A stretch of 64,000 nt of DNA from contig NZ_CP046172.1 in assembly GCF_011801145.1 (NCBI RefSeq), forward strand, positions 868,001-932,000, read 5' to 3'. Shown here one piece after another: positions 10,091 to 18,447 of the stretch. The position numbers and the translations under genes are program-made. Every line of letters begins with the position of its first letter. Positions within the stretch are counted from its first letter, which is position 1. This stretch comes from Nocardia arthritidis. GTDB lineage: Bacteria; Actinomycetota; Actinomycetes; Mycobacteriales; Mycobacteriaceae. The notes under the pieces were generated by a model. The model was not told where the DNA came from and did no database searches. It was given only the letters and a program-made list of their open reading frames with translations.

Positions 10091-10707
10091 CCGGGCAGCA
10101 CCCGCACGCCGAGGGCGGTGGCGAGGACGATCGCCTGATCCGGGTCGATGATCGCGCGGGCGATCGCGGTGATGAGTGGGTCGAGTGCGGTGAGATCGCT
10201 GCCGCGCAGGTCGGATTCGGTGAAATCGGCCTTGCTGAGCCAGGCGCCGGACAGGTCGACGTCGCGGAAGGTGGCCTTCTGGCAGCGGGCGAAGGTGAGG
10301 TCGGCCTCGCGCATGCGCAGGTCGGTGAACGTGGTGCCGCGCAGGTCGGCGCCGGGCAGGCCGACGAAAGACCAATCCCCGCCGATTGCTTCGAACAAGG
10401 TGAAGGTGCAGCGATCGAACATGCTGCCGGTGAGTTTGCAGGTGGTGAACTCGGTTTCGAAGAACCGGCATGCGGTGAAGGTGCAGTTAAGAAAGGCCGT
10501 GCTGCGGTGGACGGATTGGGAGAAGTTCACGTTGCGGAAGGCGCATTCGGTGAAAACCGTATTCCGCGTTGCGGTTTCGCTCATATCGACATCTAGGAAC
10601 TCGACCCTGGTGTGCCGCTCGTCGACCAATTCCCTGCCGTACCAGTCCTCGCCGCGAATCGTGTGCTCGGTCGGCGGCGGCTGCTCGCCGTTTCTACGGT
10701 CTGCCAA
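10087..10707 (-). CDS. Pentapeptide repeat protein
   Basis: The 206-residue protein consists largely of A(D/N)LXX-type pentapeptide repeats (FRNVNFSQS, ADLRGTTFTDL, ADFTESDLRGSDL), which fold as a right-handed quadrilateral beta-helix. Some relatives (MfpA, Qnr) mimic DNA and protect gyrase from fluoroquinolones, but many have unknown roles. Here the repeats are irregular in the N-terminal third. Its 3' end overlaps the convergent mmpL stop by 4 bases. Whether it gives quinolone tolerance is only a possibility. Confidence 0.85.
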   Translation of the reverse strand: MADRRNGEQPPPTEHTIRGEDWYGRELVDERHTRVEFLDVDMSETATRNTVFTECAFRNVNFSQSVHRSTAFLNCTFTACRFFETEFTTCKLTGSMFDRCTFTLFEAIGGDWSFVGLPGADLRGTTFTDLRMREADLTFARCQKATFRDVDLSGAWLSKADFTESDLRGSDLTALDPLITAIARAIIDPDQAIVLATALGVRVLPG

Positions 10708-10730
10708 GGGATTTCCCGTCCATCATGCGG

Positions 10731-11285
10731 TCACCCATCGACATTCACGAGCCCGGCCAGCAGCACCGAATGGGCCAGCCGACGCTGTTCGGGGGTTGGC
10801 GCCGAGTAGGCCATCCGCATGAATGCGGCGATGTCGTCGGCGGTGACGTCGGCGCGCAGCACACCGGCGCGCTGTGCCCGCTCGGTCACCGTCGCGATGA
10901 GATCCGCGGTGGCCCGATGCCCCTGTTCGGCCGCCGCGGGGCCGGTGCGGCACAGCGTGTCGAACAGGAGCACTTCGCCGGGCTCCAGCACACAGCCCTC
11001 GGTGAAGACGATGGTGAATGCCTGCCAGTCGTCGGGTGTTTCGGCGGCCCGGACCACGACCTCGCGCGACCTGTCGATCAACTCGGTGAGCAACTGCTCG
11101 ACGAGCGCCTCCTTGGTCGGGAAGTGCCGGTAGAAGGTCGTGGTCCCGACACCGGCCCGGCGGGCGATGGCATCGATGCTGATATCGGGGCCGTGCTCGG
11201 CGAAGGCGATGCGCGCGGCGTCGAGCAGTTTGCGGCGATTGCGCAGCTGATCCTTGCGCGGCGCGCGTTGGGCCTCGGTCATCAC
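10731..11285 (-). CDS. TetR-family repressor
   Basis: The 184-residue protein has an N-terminal TetR HTH, with ARIAFAEHGPDISIDAIARRAGVGTTTFYRHFPTKEALVEQLL at about residues 24-68, and a variable ligand-binding C-terminus. It is divergent from the oxidoreductase gene at 11368. The promoter between them carries two matching 9/6-bp inverted repeats, so it very likely represses both itself and the oxidoreductase-MaoC pair. Confidence 0.92.
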   Translation of the reverse strand: MMTEAQRAPRKDQLRNRRKLLDAARIAFAEHGPDISIDAIARRAGVGTTTFYRHFPTKEALVEQLLTELIDRSREVVVRAAETPDDWQAFTIVFTEGCVLEPGEVLLFDTLCRTGPAAAEQGHRATADLIATVTERAQRAGVLRADVTADDIAAFMRMAYSAPTPEQRRLAHSVLLAGLVNVDG

Positions 11286-11297
11286 ACCTCCGGTTTG

Positions 11298-11352
11298 AAA
11301 CGGTAGCAGGACTACCGTTTTATGTTACGTTGATCCGGTAGTGATGCTACCG
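11298..11352. promoter_or_regulatory. Twin TetR operators
   Basis: Site 1 is AAACGGTAG-N5-CTACCGTTT (11298-11320), a perfect 9-bp inverted repeat. Site 2 is CGGTAG-N5-CTACCG (11336-11352). Core and spacer length are identical and the centres are 35 bp apart. One lies next to each divergent start, fitting dual repression by the adjacent TetR protein. Confidence 0.8.
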
Positions 11353-11367
11353 TTTTATGGAGGACGC

Positions 11368-12294
11368 ATGCGTGCGCTTGTTTCGGACGCCGATTCCGGC
11401 GAGCTGACGATCGGCGAGGTCGATGCCCCGACGCCGGGCTCGGGTGAGTCCCTGGTCCGCGTCGCCGAATTCGGTTTGAATCGGGCGGATTACCTGTACC
11501 TGCGCAGCGGAGTCGCCGGATTCCGGCCCGGCGTCGACGCGGCGGGCGTGGTGCTGGCCGCCGCGGCCGACGGCAGCGGACCGGAGCCGGGCGCCGCGGT
11601 GGCATTCCACCTGCCGTCCGGTGGTGCGGCGGCGGAACTCGTCGCGGTGCCGTCGGAGCGGCTCGCGCGCGTCCCGGATGAGGTGCCGGCGGCGGTGGCC
11701 GCGGCATTGCCGTTGGCGGGTCTGGTCGCGGTGCGGCTGCTCGAACTGGCGGGTCCGCTCGCGGGTGCCACCATCCTGGGGACCGGAATGGGCGGCGGCG
11801 TAGGACAACTCGTGATCCGGCTGGCCGTCGCGGGTGGTGCGCGGGTGCTCGCGGTCGCCGAATCGGGGCAGCCGGTCGACCACCTCGTCGCGGCGGGTGC
11901 CGAGGTCGTGACCGATATCGCGGCGGTGCCGGACGGCTCGGTCGACGTGGTGCTGGAATCGGTCGGCGGAGCGCTGGGTTCGGCGGCCGCGCACAAGCTG
12001 CGCACCGCGGGCCTGCTGCTGTGGTTCGGGCAGGCGAGCGGCCAACCGCTGAGCCTGGATTTCTTCGACATATTGCGCGCCGGGCAATCGTTGACGCTGC
12101 GACAGTTCGTCTACGGCGACAACGGCAGACCCGATCGCGACGCGCGCGAGTTGGAGCGGCTGCTCGTATTGGTCGCGGGCGGCGAATTGACGGTGCCGAT
12201 AGGGCACCACCGAGACTGGAGCCATACCGCGCGCCTGCTCGACGACATGGCCGGGGGACGCCTGCGCGGCAAGGCTGTTCTGACGGTGTCCTAG
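11368..12294 (+). CDS. Medium-chain dehydrogenase/quinone oxidoreductase
   Basis: The 308-residue protein is a zinc-independent MDR enzyme. It has an N-terminal GroES-like fold (GFRPGVDAAGVVLAA) and a Rossmann domain with the nucleotide-binding GTGMGGGVGQLVIRLAVAGGA. It lacks the usual Cys/Asp/Glu zinc ligands, which places it with NADPH:quinone oxidoreductase-like reductases. The start ATG at 11368 follows GGAGG by 4 bases; the earlier in-frame ATGs lie inside an operator. It is probably induced when the TetR protein releases the twin operators. Confidence 0.88.
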   Translation: MRALVSDADSGELTIGEVDAPTPGSGESLVRVAEFGLNRADYLYLRSGVAGFRPGVDAAGVVLAAAADGSGPEPGAAVAFHLPSGGAAAELVAVPSERLARVPDEVPAAVAAALPLAGLVAVRLLELAGPLAGATILGTGMGGGVGQLVIRLAVAGGARVLAVAESGQPVDHLVAAGAEVVTDIAAVPDGSVDVVLESVGGALGSAAAHKLRTAGLLLWFGQASGQPLSLDFFDILRAGQSLTLRQFVYGDNGRPDRDARELERLLVLVAGGELTVPIGHHRDWSHTARLLDDMAGGRLRGKAVLTVS

Positions 12295-12337
12295 ACGTTG
12301 AATATCAGGTCACCACAATCGAATTCAGTGAGGAATC

Positions 12338-12796
12338 ATGCGAACCTTCCACACCGTCGACGAACTGCGCGCCCACATCGGCCAGGTGCTCGGCGTCAGC
12401 GAATGGCTGCTCGTCGACCAGGCCAGGATCGATGGATTCGCGGCGGCGAGCGAGGACCGGCAATGGATCCATGTCGACCCCGCCCGCGCGGCGACCGGCC
12501 CGTTCGGCGCGACCATCGCGCACGGCTACCTGACCCTCTCGCTGCTGGCCCACTTCTCCTGGAACCAGTTCGCGATACCCGGCGCGACGGCTGCGGTGAA
12601 CTACGGCCTCAACAAGGTTCGCTTTCCGGCGCCCGTTCCGGCCGGTTCGCGGTTGCGCGCCACCGGAACACTGGACGACGTACGCCAATTGTCAAGCGGC
12701 TGGACCGAATTGACGATCACCCAGACCGTCGAGATCGACGGCGGGACCAAACCCGCCTGTGTCGCCGAAACTCTCACCAGGGTGCTCTGGTCCTGA
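12338..12796 (+). CDS. MaoC-like (R)-specific enoyl-CoA hydratase
   Basis: The 152-residue protein is a single hot-dog MaoC domain. The hydratase signature is clear: DQARIDGFAAASEDRQWIHVDPARAA (catalytic Asp/His) followed by FGATIAHGYLTLSLL. It hydrates enoyl-CoA or supplies (R)-3-hydroxyacyl-CoA. It lies 43 bases after the oxidoreductase on the same strand and is probably co-transcribed. Confidence 0.92.
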   Translation: MRTFHTVDELRAHIGQVLGVSEWLLVDQARIDGFAAASEDRQWIHVDPARAATGPFGATIAHGYLTLSLLAHFSWNQFAIPGATAAVNYGLNKVRFPAPVPAGSRLRATGTLDDVRQLSSGWTELTITQTVEIDGGTKPACVAETLTRVLWS

Positions 12797-12803
12797 TCGG
12801 ATG

Positions 12804-13310
12804 TCATTGCATGATGATTCCGCCCCGCACGCCCTGATGGTCGCTGTAGAGCGAGAAGGAGTGTCCTTTGGAGCTGCAGCTCAGGCCGGGGCCGGAGTAG
12901 TGGCCGCCGGTCGACACGCAGGTCGCTCCGGCGTGGTCTACCCGAATGCTCGCGTAGCCCTCGCCGGTCTTGACATCGGACATGGCCGGGTTTCCGCCCG
13001 GCAGGGTGAAGGCGCCGGGCGCCTCGCCCGGATGGGCGGGCAGCCAGGGCTGGTCGATGACCACCTGGGCGACCGGGATGAACGGCAGTGGCAGGTAGGT
13101 GTTGCCGACCGGGACGCTCGGGTACCTGCTCGGGGTTACGTCGCAGCCGACCGTGCCGTCGCCGGTGATGGCGCAGTTGACCTCGGGGCCGTAGCTGAAA
13201 TACACGGTGTCGGGGGCCGCGTCGGCGGCTTGGGTGGCAACGGTGAACGCGATCGGAGCGGCGGCGACGATGGTCAGAACTCGTGCACACGCGCGGGTGG
13301 TGGTGCTCAT
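12804..13310 (-). CDS. Secreted protein of unknown function
   Basis: The 168-residue protein has a Sec signal peptide (MSTTTRACARVLTIVAAAPIAFTV, cleavage near ADAAP). The mature part is compact, with four cysteines (two near residues 45-55, two near 130-150) likely forming disulfides, and a Gly-rich C-terminus. I do not recognise a family with certainty; short proteins of this build are common in Nocardia. It is convergent with the MaoC gene and has a 280-base upstream gap. Confidence 0.7.
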   Translation of the reverse strand: MSTTTRACARVLTIVAAAPIAFTVATQAADAAPDTVYFSYGPEVNCAITGDGTVGCDVTPSRYPSVPVGNTYLPLPFIPVAQVVIDQPWLPAHPGEAPGAFTLPGGNPAMSDVKTGEGYASIRVDHAGATCVSTGGHYSGPGLSCSSKGHSFSLYSDHQGVRGGIIMQ

Positions 13311-13495
13311 CGGCTCTCACTCTCACATAGTCGGGACTCCAACTGCTCGATGCATGGGTTCGCCTGCATCTCGATATCGGCCATATCGGTAGCTGAGTAT
13401 TAGCCGTTACGAATACATAGCGCACGTGATGTGTAACCTACATCACATCTTGGAGTTACCGACGCGTCGAAGATTCGGAAGTCTCCGACGCCGAT

Positions 13496-13526
13496 AAGGC
13501 GGGCGCCGGAGATTGGTGCCCGCCTT
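13496..13526 (-). terminator. Hairpin downstream of the copper-associated gene
   Basis: AAGGCGGGC (13496-13504) pairs with GCCCGCCTT (13518-13526) across a 13-base loop. It lies 65 bases beyond the stop of the minus-strand gene ending at 13591. There is no clear U-tract, which is usual in actinobacteria. The rest of the 13311-13590 gap shows nothing else. Confidence 0.55.
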
Positions 13527-13590
13527 GTGGTTTCGGAACGGTATGGATGAATTTCCAGTTCGCAGCGGCACTTTCGGCCAGCGGCGATGC

Positions 13591-14364
13591 TCAGGCGGTC
13601 AAGGTGAATGCGGCGGTTCGCACCACGTCGCCGTGCCGGAAATCCAGGAACAGCCGGTAGGTTCCGGGGCCGGGTACGGCCGTGTGGAAAGTGATGTCCG
13701 GTCCCGCGGCGGTGACCCCGTCACCGGGCTCGCCGTTCGGGTGGACATGGACGTAGGCCAGATCGCCCGCGCGCAGGATTACCAGATGCCCGTATGCGGC
13801 CAGGTAGGGCTGTAGATCGGTGACCGGCGCGCCGTCCTTGTGCACGGTCAGCGTGAGCATGCGGCCGGTGCCGGGTACGAGATCGCCGTCGAGGGTCACC
13901 TTGTAGCCGTCCACGGTCGCGGTGCGGGTAACCGCCGGAAGCGGTTGTGGCGCATAGTCACCCGCGACGGCGAGGTCGGCGCCGAGGGTGATGGTCCGGC
14001 CGAGGGCGCGCGGGGCGATATCGGTGAAGACCCGGTAGGCGCCCGCGTCGGGAAGATTCAGCCGGACCGTCCAGGTGCCGTCCGCGGTGAGTTCGGGGTG
14101 GACGTGCCAGAACCCGGTCAGCTCGCGCCGCGCCACGATCAGATGTAGCTCGCGATCGTGCAGCGGTGCGTAATCGGTGACCGGCGCACCGTCGGGTCCG
14201 AGAATCCGGAACCGGAAGTCGATCTCGCCGGGGTGGGCGATCGGCTCCGCGAGCGCCAAGGTGTATCCGTCCTGGGTGATCTGGAGTCCGCCCGGCAGTG
14301 CGCCGCCGTGCTGGGCGTGATCCCCGTGTGCGCCATGGTGATTGGTGTGGGTCTGGGTGGTCAT
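13591..14364 (-). CDS. His-rich copper-responsive protein
   Basis: The 257-residue protein starts at MTTQTHTNHHGAHGDHAQHGG; AAAGG lies upstream and a longer ATG at 14400 is less likely. The first 25 residues are a His-rich metal-binding tail. The rest looks like two beta-sandwich repeats, each containing a conserved His cluster (FWHVHPE at about residue 98, YVHVHPNGEPGDG at about residue 210). No signal peptide is visible. A CsoR-type box lies 50 bases upstream, and the multicopper oxidase gene follows nearby. I infer a role in copper or silver handling; family assignment is tentative. Confidence 0.72.
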   Translation of the reverse strand: MTTQTHTNHHGAHGDHAQHGGALPGGLQITQDGYTLALAEPIAHPGEIDFRFRILGPDGAPVTDYAPLHDRELHLIVARRELTGFWHVHPELTADGTWTVRLNLPDAGAYRVFTDIAPRALGRTITLGADLAVAGDYAPQPLPAVTRTATVDGYKVTLDGDLVPGTGRMLTLTVHKDGAPVTDLQPYLAAYGHLVILRAGDLAYVHVHPNGEPGDGVTAAGPDITFHTAVPGPGTYRLFLDFRHGDVVRTAAFTLTA

Positions 14365-14412
14365 CACTGGGGCCTTTCCGATCTTGCGACGCTTCGACAC
14401 ATGCGAAATTAA

Positions 14413-14427
14413 TACCCCATAGGGGTA
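14413..14427. promoter_or_regulatory. CsoR-type copper operator (site 1)
   Basis: TACCCCATAGGGGTA is a perfect palindrome apart from the central base, of the TACCCC...GGGGTA type bound by CsoR copper sensors. It sits upstream of the His-rich protein gene on the minus strand. Confidence 0.75.
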
Positions 14428-14497
14428 TATACAAGTGGGCGCTCTATGATGCGCGTCACGCGCTGGGAGGGGCCGGGATTTCCCGGCCCCTCGGTGC

Positions 14498-16024
14498 TCA
14501 GCGCACGTACGAGACGACGCTCATCATGCCCGCTTCACCGTGATATGCGTTGTGGCAGTGCACCATCCATTGGCCCGGGTTGACGGCGTCGAAGTCGGCC
14601 TCCAGGGTCTGCATGGGCAGGACGATCGAGGTGTCCTTACGGGGGCCGTCGCCGGTCGGGTTCACCACCTGGAAGGTGTGGCCGTGCAGGTGCATCGGGT
14701 GGAACATCATCGTGTTATTGCGGAAGCGCAGCCGGATTCGCTGTCCCGCAACCACATCCAACGGAGCGTGGTCAGGGTAGGCCTGTCCGTTGATGGTCCA
14801 GAGGTATTTGGTCGAATCCGCGCCGAGGGCGATGTCCAGTGTCTTGTCGGGTTTGCGGCCGGGCAGACGGACGGAGTCGGCGGCCCTGAGCCCGGCCCCG
14901 GTCAGCGGCGGCGCGGTGAGTTCGGCCGGTCGGATATCGGCGGGGGGAGTGGTGCCGCCGCCGGTTCGGATCAGCGAGAAGCCTTGTCCCGCTTTACCTT
15001 CGGCCGAGGCGACAAGCGGGAAGACGCCATCGGCGAGCTCGACCATCACGTCGTAGCGTTCGCCCATGGCGATTAACAGGCTCGATGTGGTGATGGGTTG
15101 GACGGGATAGCCGTCGCCGTGGGTGACGCGCAGCCGGTGGCCGCCGAGGGCGACGCGGAAGACGGTGTCGGCGGCGGCGTTGATGATCCGCAGTCGCATG
15201 CGCTGGCCGGGCCGGGCGGTGAAGGTCGTTGGGTCGGCGCCGATTCGGCCGTTGATCAGGTAGTGGGGATAGTCCCCGACATCGCCGGTGTCCGAGCCCA
15301 GCGGTGCGTCCGGGTCGGTGGGCATTGTCATTGTGCCCATGCTCATTCCGCCGGATCCGCCCATATTCATGCCCGACATACCCTTGGCGCGCAATTGCTC
15401 CAGCTGTCGGTCGGGATCGCGCCCGTTGACACCGTCGAGCCAATCATCCAGCACGACAACGGCTTCCACGTCGTAGTCGTTGCCATCCGCGGGGTCTTCG
15501 ACGATCAGCGGCGCGTACAGGCCTCGGTCGAGCTGAACCCCGACGTGGGGGTGGAAGAAGTAGGTGCCCGCGTCGGGGACGGTGAATTCGTATCGGAAAG
15601 TGCCGCCGGGTGCGATCTCCGGTTGTGTGACGCCGGGCGCGCCGTCCATATCGTTGCGCAGCGCGAGCCCGTGCCAGTGGATGGTCGATGGCGCGGGCAG
15701 TGAATTGGTGAAGTCGGCGCGCAGCACCTCACCACGCGCCAGCCGAATTTCCCTGCCGGGCAACGCGCCATCGAACGTCCAGGTCGGCACCTGGACGCCG
15801 CCGAGGTCCACCGTGGTCGGTTGGGCCCGCAGCGCTACCGTACGGACCTTGGCGTCGGCGGCGCGGCGGGCCTTCTCGGCCGCGCGAACCGGGTCGGAGT
15901 CGGGTTGGACGAGCGTGCGGGTGGAATTGTCACCGCATGCGGCGAGGCCGATTGCCGCGGCGGATGCGCCGAGGGCGAGGAAGCCGCGGCGGGTGAGCTG
16001 GAACGGAAACTGGTTGGCGGACAT
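14498..16024 (-). CDS. Tat-exported multicopper oxidase
   Basis: The 508-residue protein starts at ATG 16024, with AGGGAG upstream. The N-terminus is a Tat signal (TRRGFLALG) with a lipobox-like AACG at about residue 33, so it may be a lipoprotein. All four copper-site motifs are present: HWHG, HPH, HPMHLHGH and HCHNAYHGEAGM, the last giving the type 1 ligands with an axial Met. A Met-rich loop (MSGMNMGGSGGMSMGTMTM) resembles those of CueO-type cuprous oxidases. It should oxidise Cu(I) outside the membrane. It lies downstream of the DUF6153-like gene and CsoR site 2. Confidence 0.93.
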   Translation of the reverse strand: MSANQFPFQLTRRGFLALGASAAAIGLAACGDNSTRTLVQPDSDPVRAAEKARRAADAKVRTVALRAQPTTVDLGGVQVPTWTFDGALPGREIRLARGEVLRADFTNSLPAPSTIHWHGLALRNDMDGAPGVTQPEIAPGGTFRYEFTVPDAGTYFFHPHVGVQLDRGLYAPLIVEDPADGNDYDVEAVVVLDDWLDGVNGRDPDRQLEQLRAKGMSGMNMGGSGGMSMGTMTMPTDPDAPLGSDTGDVGDYPHYLINGRIGADPTTFTARPGQRMRLRIINAAADTVFRVALGGHRLRVTHGDGYPVQPITTSSLLIAMGERYDVMVELADGVFPLVASAEGKAGQGFSLIRTGGGTTPPADIRPAELTAPPLTGAGLRAADSVRLPGRKPDKTLDIALGADSTKYLWTINGQAYPDHAPLDVVAGQRIRLRFRNNTMMFHPMHLHGHTFQVVNPTGDGPRKDTSIVLPMQTLEADFDAVNPGQWMVHCHNAYHGEAGMMSVVSYVR

Positions 16025-16100
16025 GGGTTCTCCCTGGTCGATGCCGATTCTGGGTGTCGTTGAATGCCGCCGCCACAGCAGGTGGTAGCGGCGGGATCCG

Positions 16101-16499
16101 TCAGATCCGCAGAATCGACAATTCGGCGAGGGAAGGCGCGGTCCGGGGCGGTGGCCGTTCGGCGTGCGCCGACCAGCGGGGGATCGGTGGCAAATGTCCG
16201 TCACCGATGGTGGTGAGCCGATAGAGCAGCATCAATCCGATCGCGAACACCAGCGCGGTCAGGATGAAGACACACGGATGCGTCGCTTCGTGGTGCACGG
16301 TCTTGCCATCCGGCTGTGCGTGATCGATGTGCTCGGGTACGGACGCGACCATGGCCATGCCATGCTGCTCGGCCTGATTCGAGCCGGATCCGAGCGAGAA
16401 CAGGCCGACATGCATCACGGCCACCGCGCTCAACAGCACCAGCAAACCCAGCATCCGGACGGGTCCGGACACTCGACGGGGGCGATGCTGGTCGACCAC
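16101..16499 (-). CDS. Small membrane protein of the copper locus (DUF6153-like)
   Basis: The 132-residue protein has two predicted membrane helices (about residues 15-35 and 76-95). They enclose an external loop rich in His and Met (EQHGMAMVASVPEHIDH...KTVHHEATHPC). It resembles the DUF6153 proteins that accompany actinobacterial copper oxidases. It starts 15-20 bases from a CsoR-type box and is followed by the oxidase gene, so the two are probably one copper-induced unit. A role in copper binding or delivery is inferred from the loop. Confidence 0.72.
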   Translation of the reverse strand: MVDQHRPRRVSGPVRMLGLLVLLSAVAVMHVGLFSLGSGSNQAEQHGMAMVASVPEHIDHAQPDGKTVHHEATHPCVFILTALVFAIGLMLLYRLTTIGDGHLPPIPRWSAHAERPPPRTAPSLAELSILRI

Positions 16500-16514
16500 G
16501 CCGCCAGCATAGCG

Positions 16515-17750
16515 TTATAACCCCTCGGGGGTATATAGCGCTTCGCTGAGCGGTTGCTCCGTATGGAAGCCTGCCGCGGGCACCGCCTCCTCGATGAGGT
16601 CGGCGGCGCGACGGGTACCGCCCTCGGTCAGTGCTTCGGCGCGCAGCAGGGCCGAGCGGCGGGCCACCTCCGGATCCGAGGTGAGTTCGGTCAGCGCCGC
16701 CCGGAGAGCTGCGGCGGTAGCCGCCACGGTATCGATTCGACGGGCCACGCCGAGCTCTACCAGGCGGTCGGCGTTGATGAACTGTTCGGCGGCCTGCGGT
16801 ACGGCGATCATCGGGACGCCCGCGAGCAGCCCTTCGGCGCTGCCACCCATGCCCGCGTGCGTGACGAAGGCATCGGCCCGAGCCAGGATCGCCCGCTGCG
16901 GAACCCAGGAGTGCACTTCGACATTGGGCGGTATCGCGCCGAGTTCCGCAGGGTCGGTGTGCTTTCCGATCTGGAGGACGACATGCCAGCCCGGCAGATC
17001 GCCGTAGGCGCGCAGGCACTGGCGGTAGAACTCCGGTTGGCGGGTGTACGCCGAACCGAGCGAGATCAGCAGAACCTTTTCCGCATCGGCGGGGCGGGTC
17101 CAAACTTCTGCGCCCGCACCGACTTCGAAGCATGGGCCGACGAATGTCACTGTGCCGGTGTCGACTTGATCGGCGTGCGGTTGCATTGCTCGGGGAATCA
17201 TGGCCAGTGCTCGGCCGGGCGGTCCGGCGAAGGCGTCCACATCGGTGGTGGACGCGCCGTTTTCGGCGAGCCATCGAGCGAACTTTGTCAGGTAGGCGTC
17301 GGCTCCCGGGAGCCGACGCAGCGGTGCCGCGACCTCCTCGTCGTAGCCCTTCCACGCCACGAAGGTCGGGGACAGTTGGATGAGCGGGCGGTCCTGGATT
17401 TCGGCGATGGCGCGGGCGGCATACGCGCCGATGTCGTACAGGTAGATGTCCGCGCGGTCGTTGTCGTAGGCGGCGCGTAGCTGCGGGAGTGCGTGAATAG
17501 CGTTGTCCAGGAAAAGATTCTGTATATCGACGGGGTCGGCCGGCCAGCTGTTGTCGGCGACCGGCAGTAGGGAGGCACACGGCACGAATTCGGCGCCGGT
17601 GGCGGTGATCAGCTCCGCGACGGCCGGGTCGTTCGCGTAGGTCACGCGATGGCCGCGGGCCACCAACTCGCGGATGATCTCGAGACTCGGCAGCACATGG
17701 CTGACGATCGGGATGCCGACCATCGCGATATGGATCGGGCGCGAGGGCAT
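16515..17750 (-). CDS. mgt: OleD/Mgt-like macrolide glycosyltransferase
   Basis: The 411-residue GT1/MGT-family enzyme closely follows the OleD pattern: IIRELVARGHRVTYA near the start, WKGYDEEVAAPL and MQPHADQVDTGTVTFVG in the acceptor half, and VEVHSWVPQRAILARADAFVTHAGMGGSAEGLLAGVPMIAVPQ as the UDP-sugar signature. OleD and its relatives inactivate macrolides by glucosylating the desosamine 2'-OH. The ATG overlaps the stop of the Vat-like gene (TGATG), giving a coupled ABC-F/Vat/GT operon. I infer an antibiotic-inactivating role rather than a biosynthetic one, since no polyketide genes are near. Confidence 0.88.
   Translation of the reverse strand: MPSRPIHIAMVGIPIVSHVLPSLEIIRELVARGHRVTYANDPAVAELITATGAEFVPCASLLPVADNSWPADPVDIQNLFLDNAIHALPQLRAAYDNDRADIYLYDIGAYAARAIAEIQDRPLIQLSPTFVAWKGYDEEVAAPLRRLPGADAYLTKFARWLAENGASTTDVDAFAGPPGRALAMIPRAMQPHADQVDTGTVTFVGPCFEVGAGAEVWTRPADAEKVLLISLGSAYTRQPEFYRQCLRAYGDLPGWHVVLQIGKHTDPAELGAIPPNVEVHSWVPQRAILARADAFVTHAGMGGSAEGLLAGVPMIAVPQAAEQFINADRLVELGVARRIDTVAATAAALRAALTELTSDPEVARRSALLRAEALTEGGTRRAADLIEEAVPAAGFHTEQPLSEALYTPEGL
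16518..16535. promoter_or_regulatory. CsoR-type copper operator (site 2), inside the end of the glycosyltransferase gene
   Basis: TAACCCCTCGGGGGTATA matches site 1 in form and lies just upstream of the DUF6153-like/oxidase unit. Its bases also encode the last residues (LYTPEGL) of the glycosyltransferase ending at 16515, so an operator overlaps a coding end. Confidence 0.72.
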
Positions 17751-18412
17751 CAGTTCTCCACTCGATTCGTAAGGGGCGCGGTAACTTCGGGAGCGACGGC
17801 CGCCAGATCGTCGATGCTGCCGGACATGATGATTCGGACGTGCTCAGTGATGTGCTCGAGCGGCCAATCCCACCAAGCCAGCGCCAGCAGCCGGGCGACA
17901 TCCTCGGCGGGATAGCGAGTCCGGATGAGGCGGGCCGGATTTCCGCCGACGATGCCGTAATCGGGAACATCGCCGGTGACCACCGAACCGGTGCTGACGA
18001 TGGCGCCGTTGCCGATTCGCACACCGGGCATCACCGTCACGCCGTTGCCGATCCAGACGTCGTTGCCGACGACGGTGTCACCGCGGTTCGGCAAGTTGCT
18101 GACCAGGTCGACGTGCCGCGACCATGAACCGCCCATGATCGGGAAGGGAAATGTGGACGGGCCGTCCATGCGGTGATTGGCGCTGTTCATGATGAACCGC
18201 ACGCCGGTGGCCAGCGCGCAGAACTTGCCGATGATCAATTTCTCGGGTCCATAGTGGTACAGCACATTTCGGGTTTCGAACGCGGTCGGGTCGTCCGGGT
18301 CGTCGTAGTAGGAGAATTCGCCGACCTCGATCAGGGGCGAGGTGACAAGCGGCTTCAGCAACACCACGCGCGGCTGGCCCGCCATGGGATGTAGCGCGGT
18401 AGGGTCTGGCAT
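17750..18412 (-). CDS. vat-like: Vat-like streptogramin A O-acetyltransferase
   Basis: The 220-residue protein is a hexapeptide-repeat xenobiotic acetyltransferase. It has the family catalytic motif FIMNSANHRMDGPSTFPF (His in NHRMDG), followed by left-handed beta-helix repeats (VWIGNGVTVMPGVRIGNGAIVSTGSVV) and YGIVGGNPARLIRTR. These enzymes acetylate group A streptogramins; CatB-type relatives act on chloramphenicol. It lies between an ABC-F gene (35 bases upstream) and a macrolide glycosyltransferase, which favours streptogramin defence. Substrate specificity is inferred. Confidence 0.87.
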   Translation of the reverse strand: MPDPTALHPMAGQPRVVLLKPLVTSPLIEVGEFSYYDDPDDPTAFETRNVLYHYGPEKLIIGKFCALATGVRFIMNSANHRMDGPSTFPFPIMGGSWSRHVDLVSNLPNRGDTVVGNDVWIGNGVTVMPGVRIGNGAIVSTGSVVTGDVPDYGIVGGNPARLIRTRYPAEDVARLLALAWWDWPLEHITEHVRIIMSGSIDDLAAVAPEVTAPLTNRVEN

Positions 18413-18447
18413 GGCGAAACTCCTTGGGTAAGTTGATATTCGGACTG

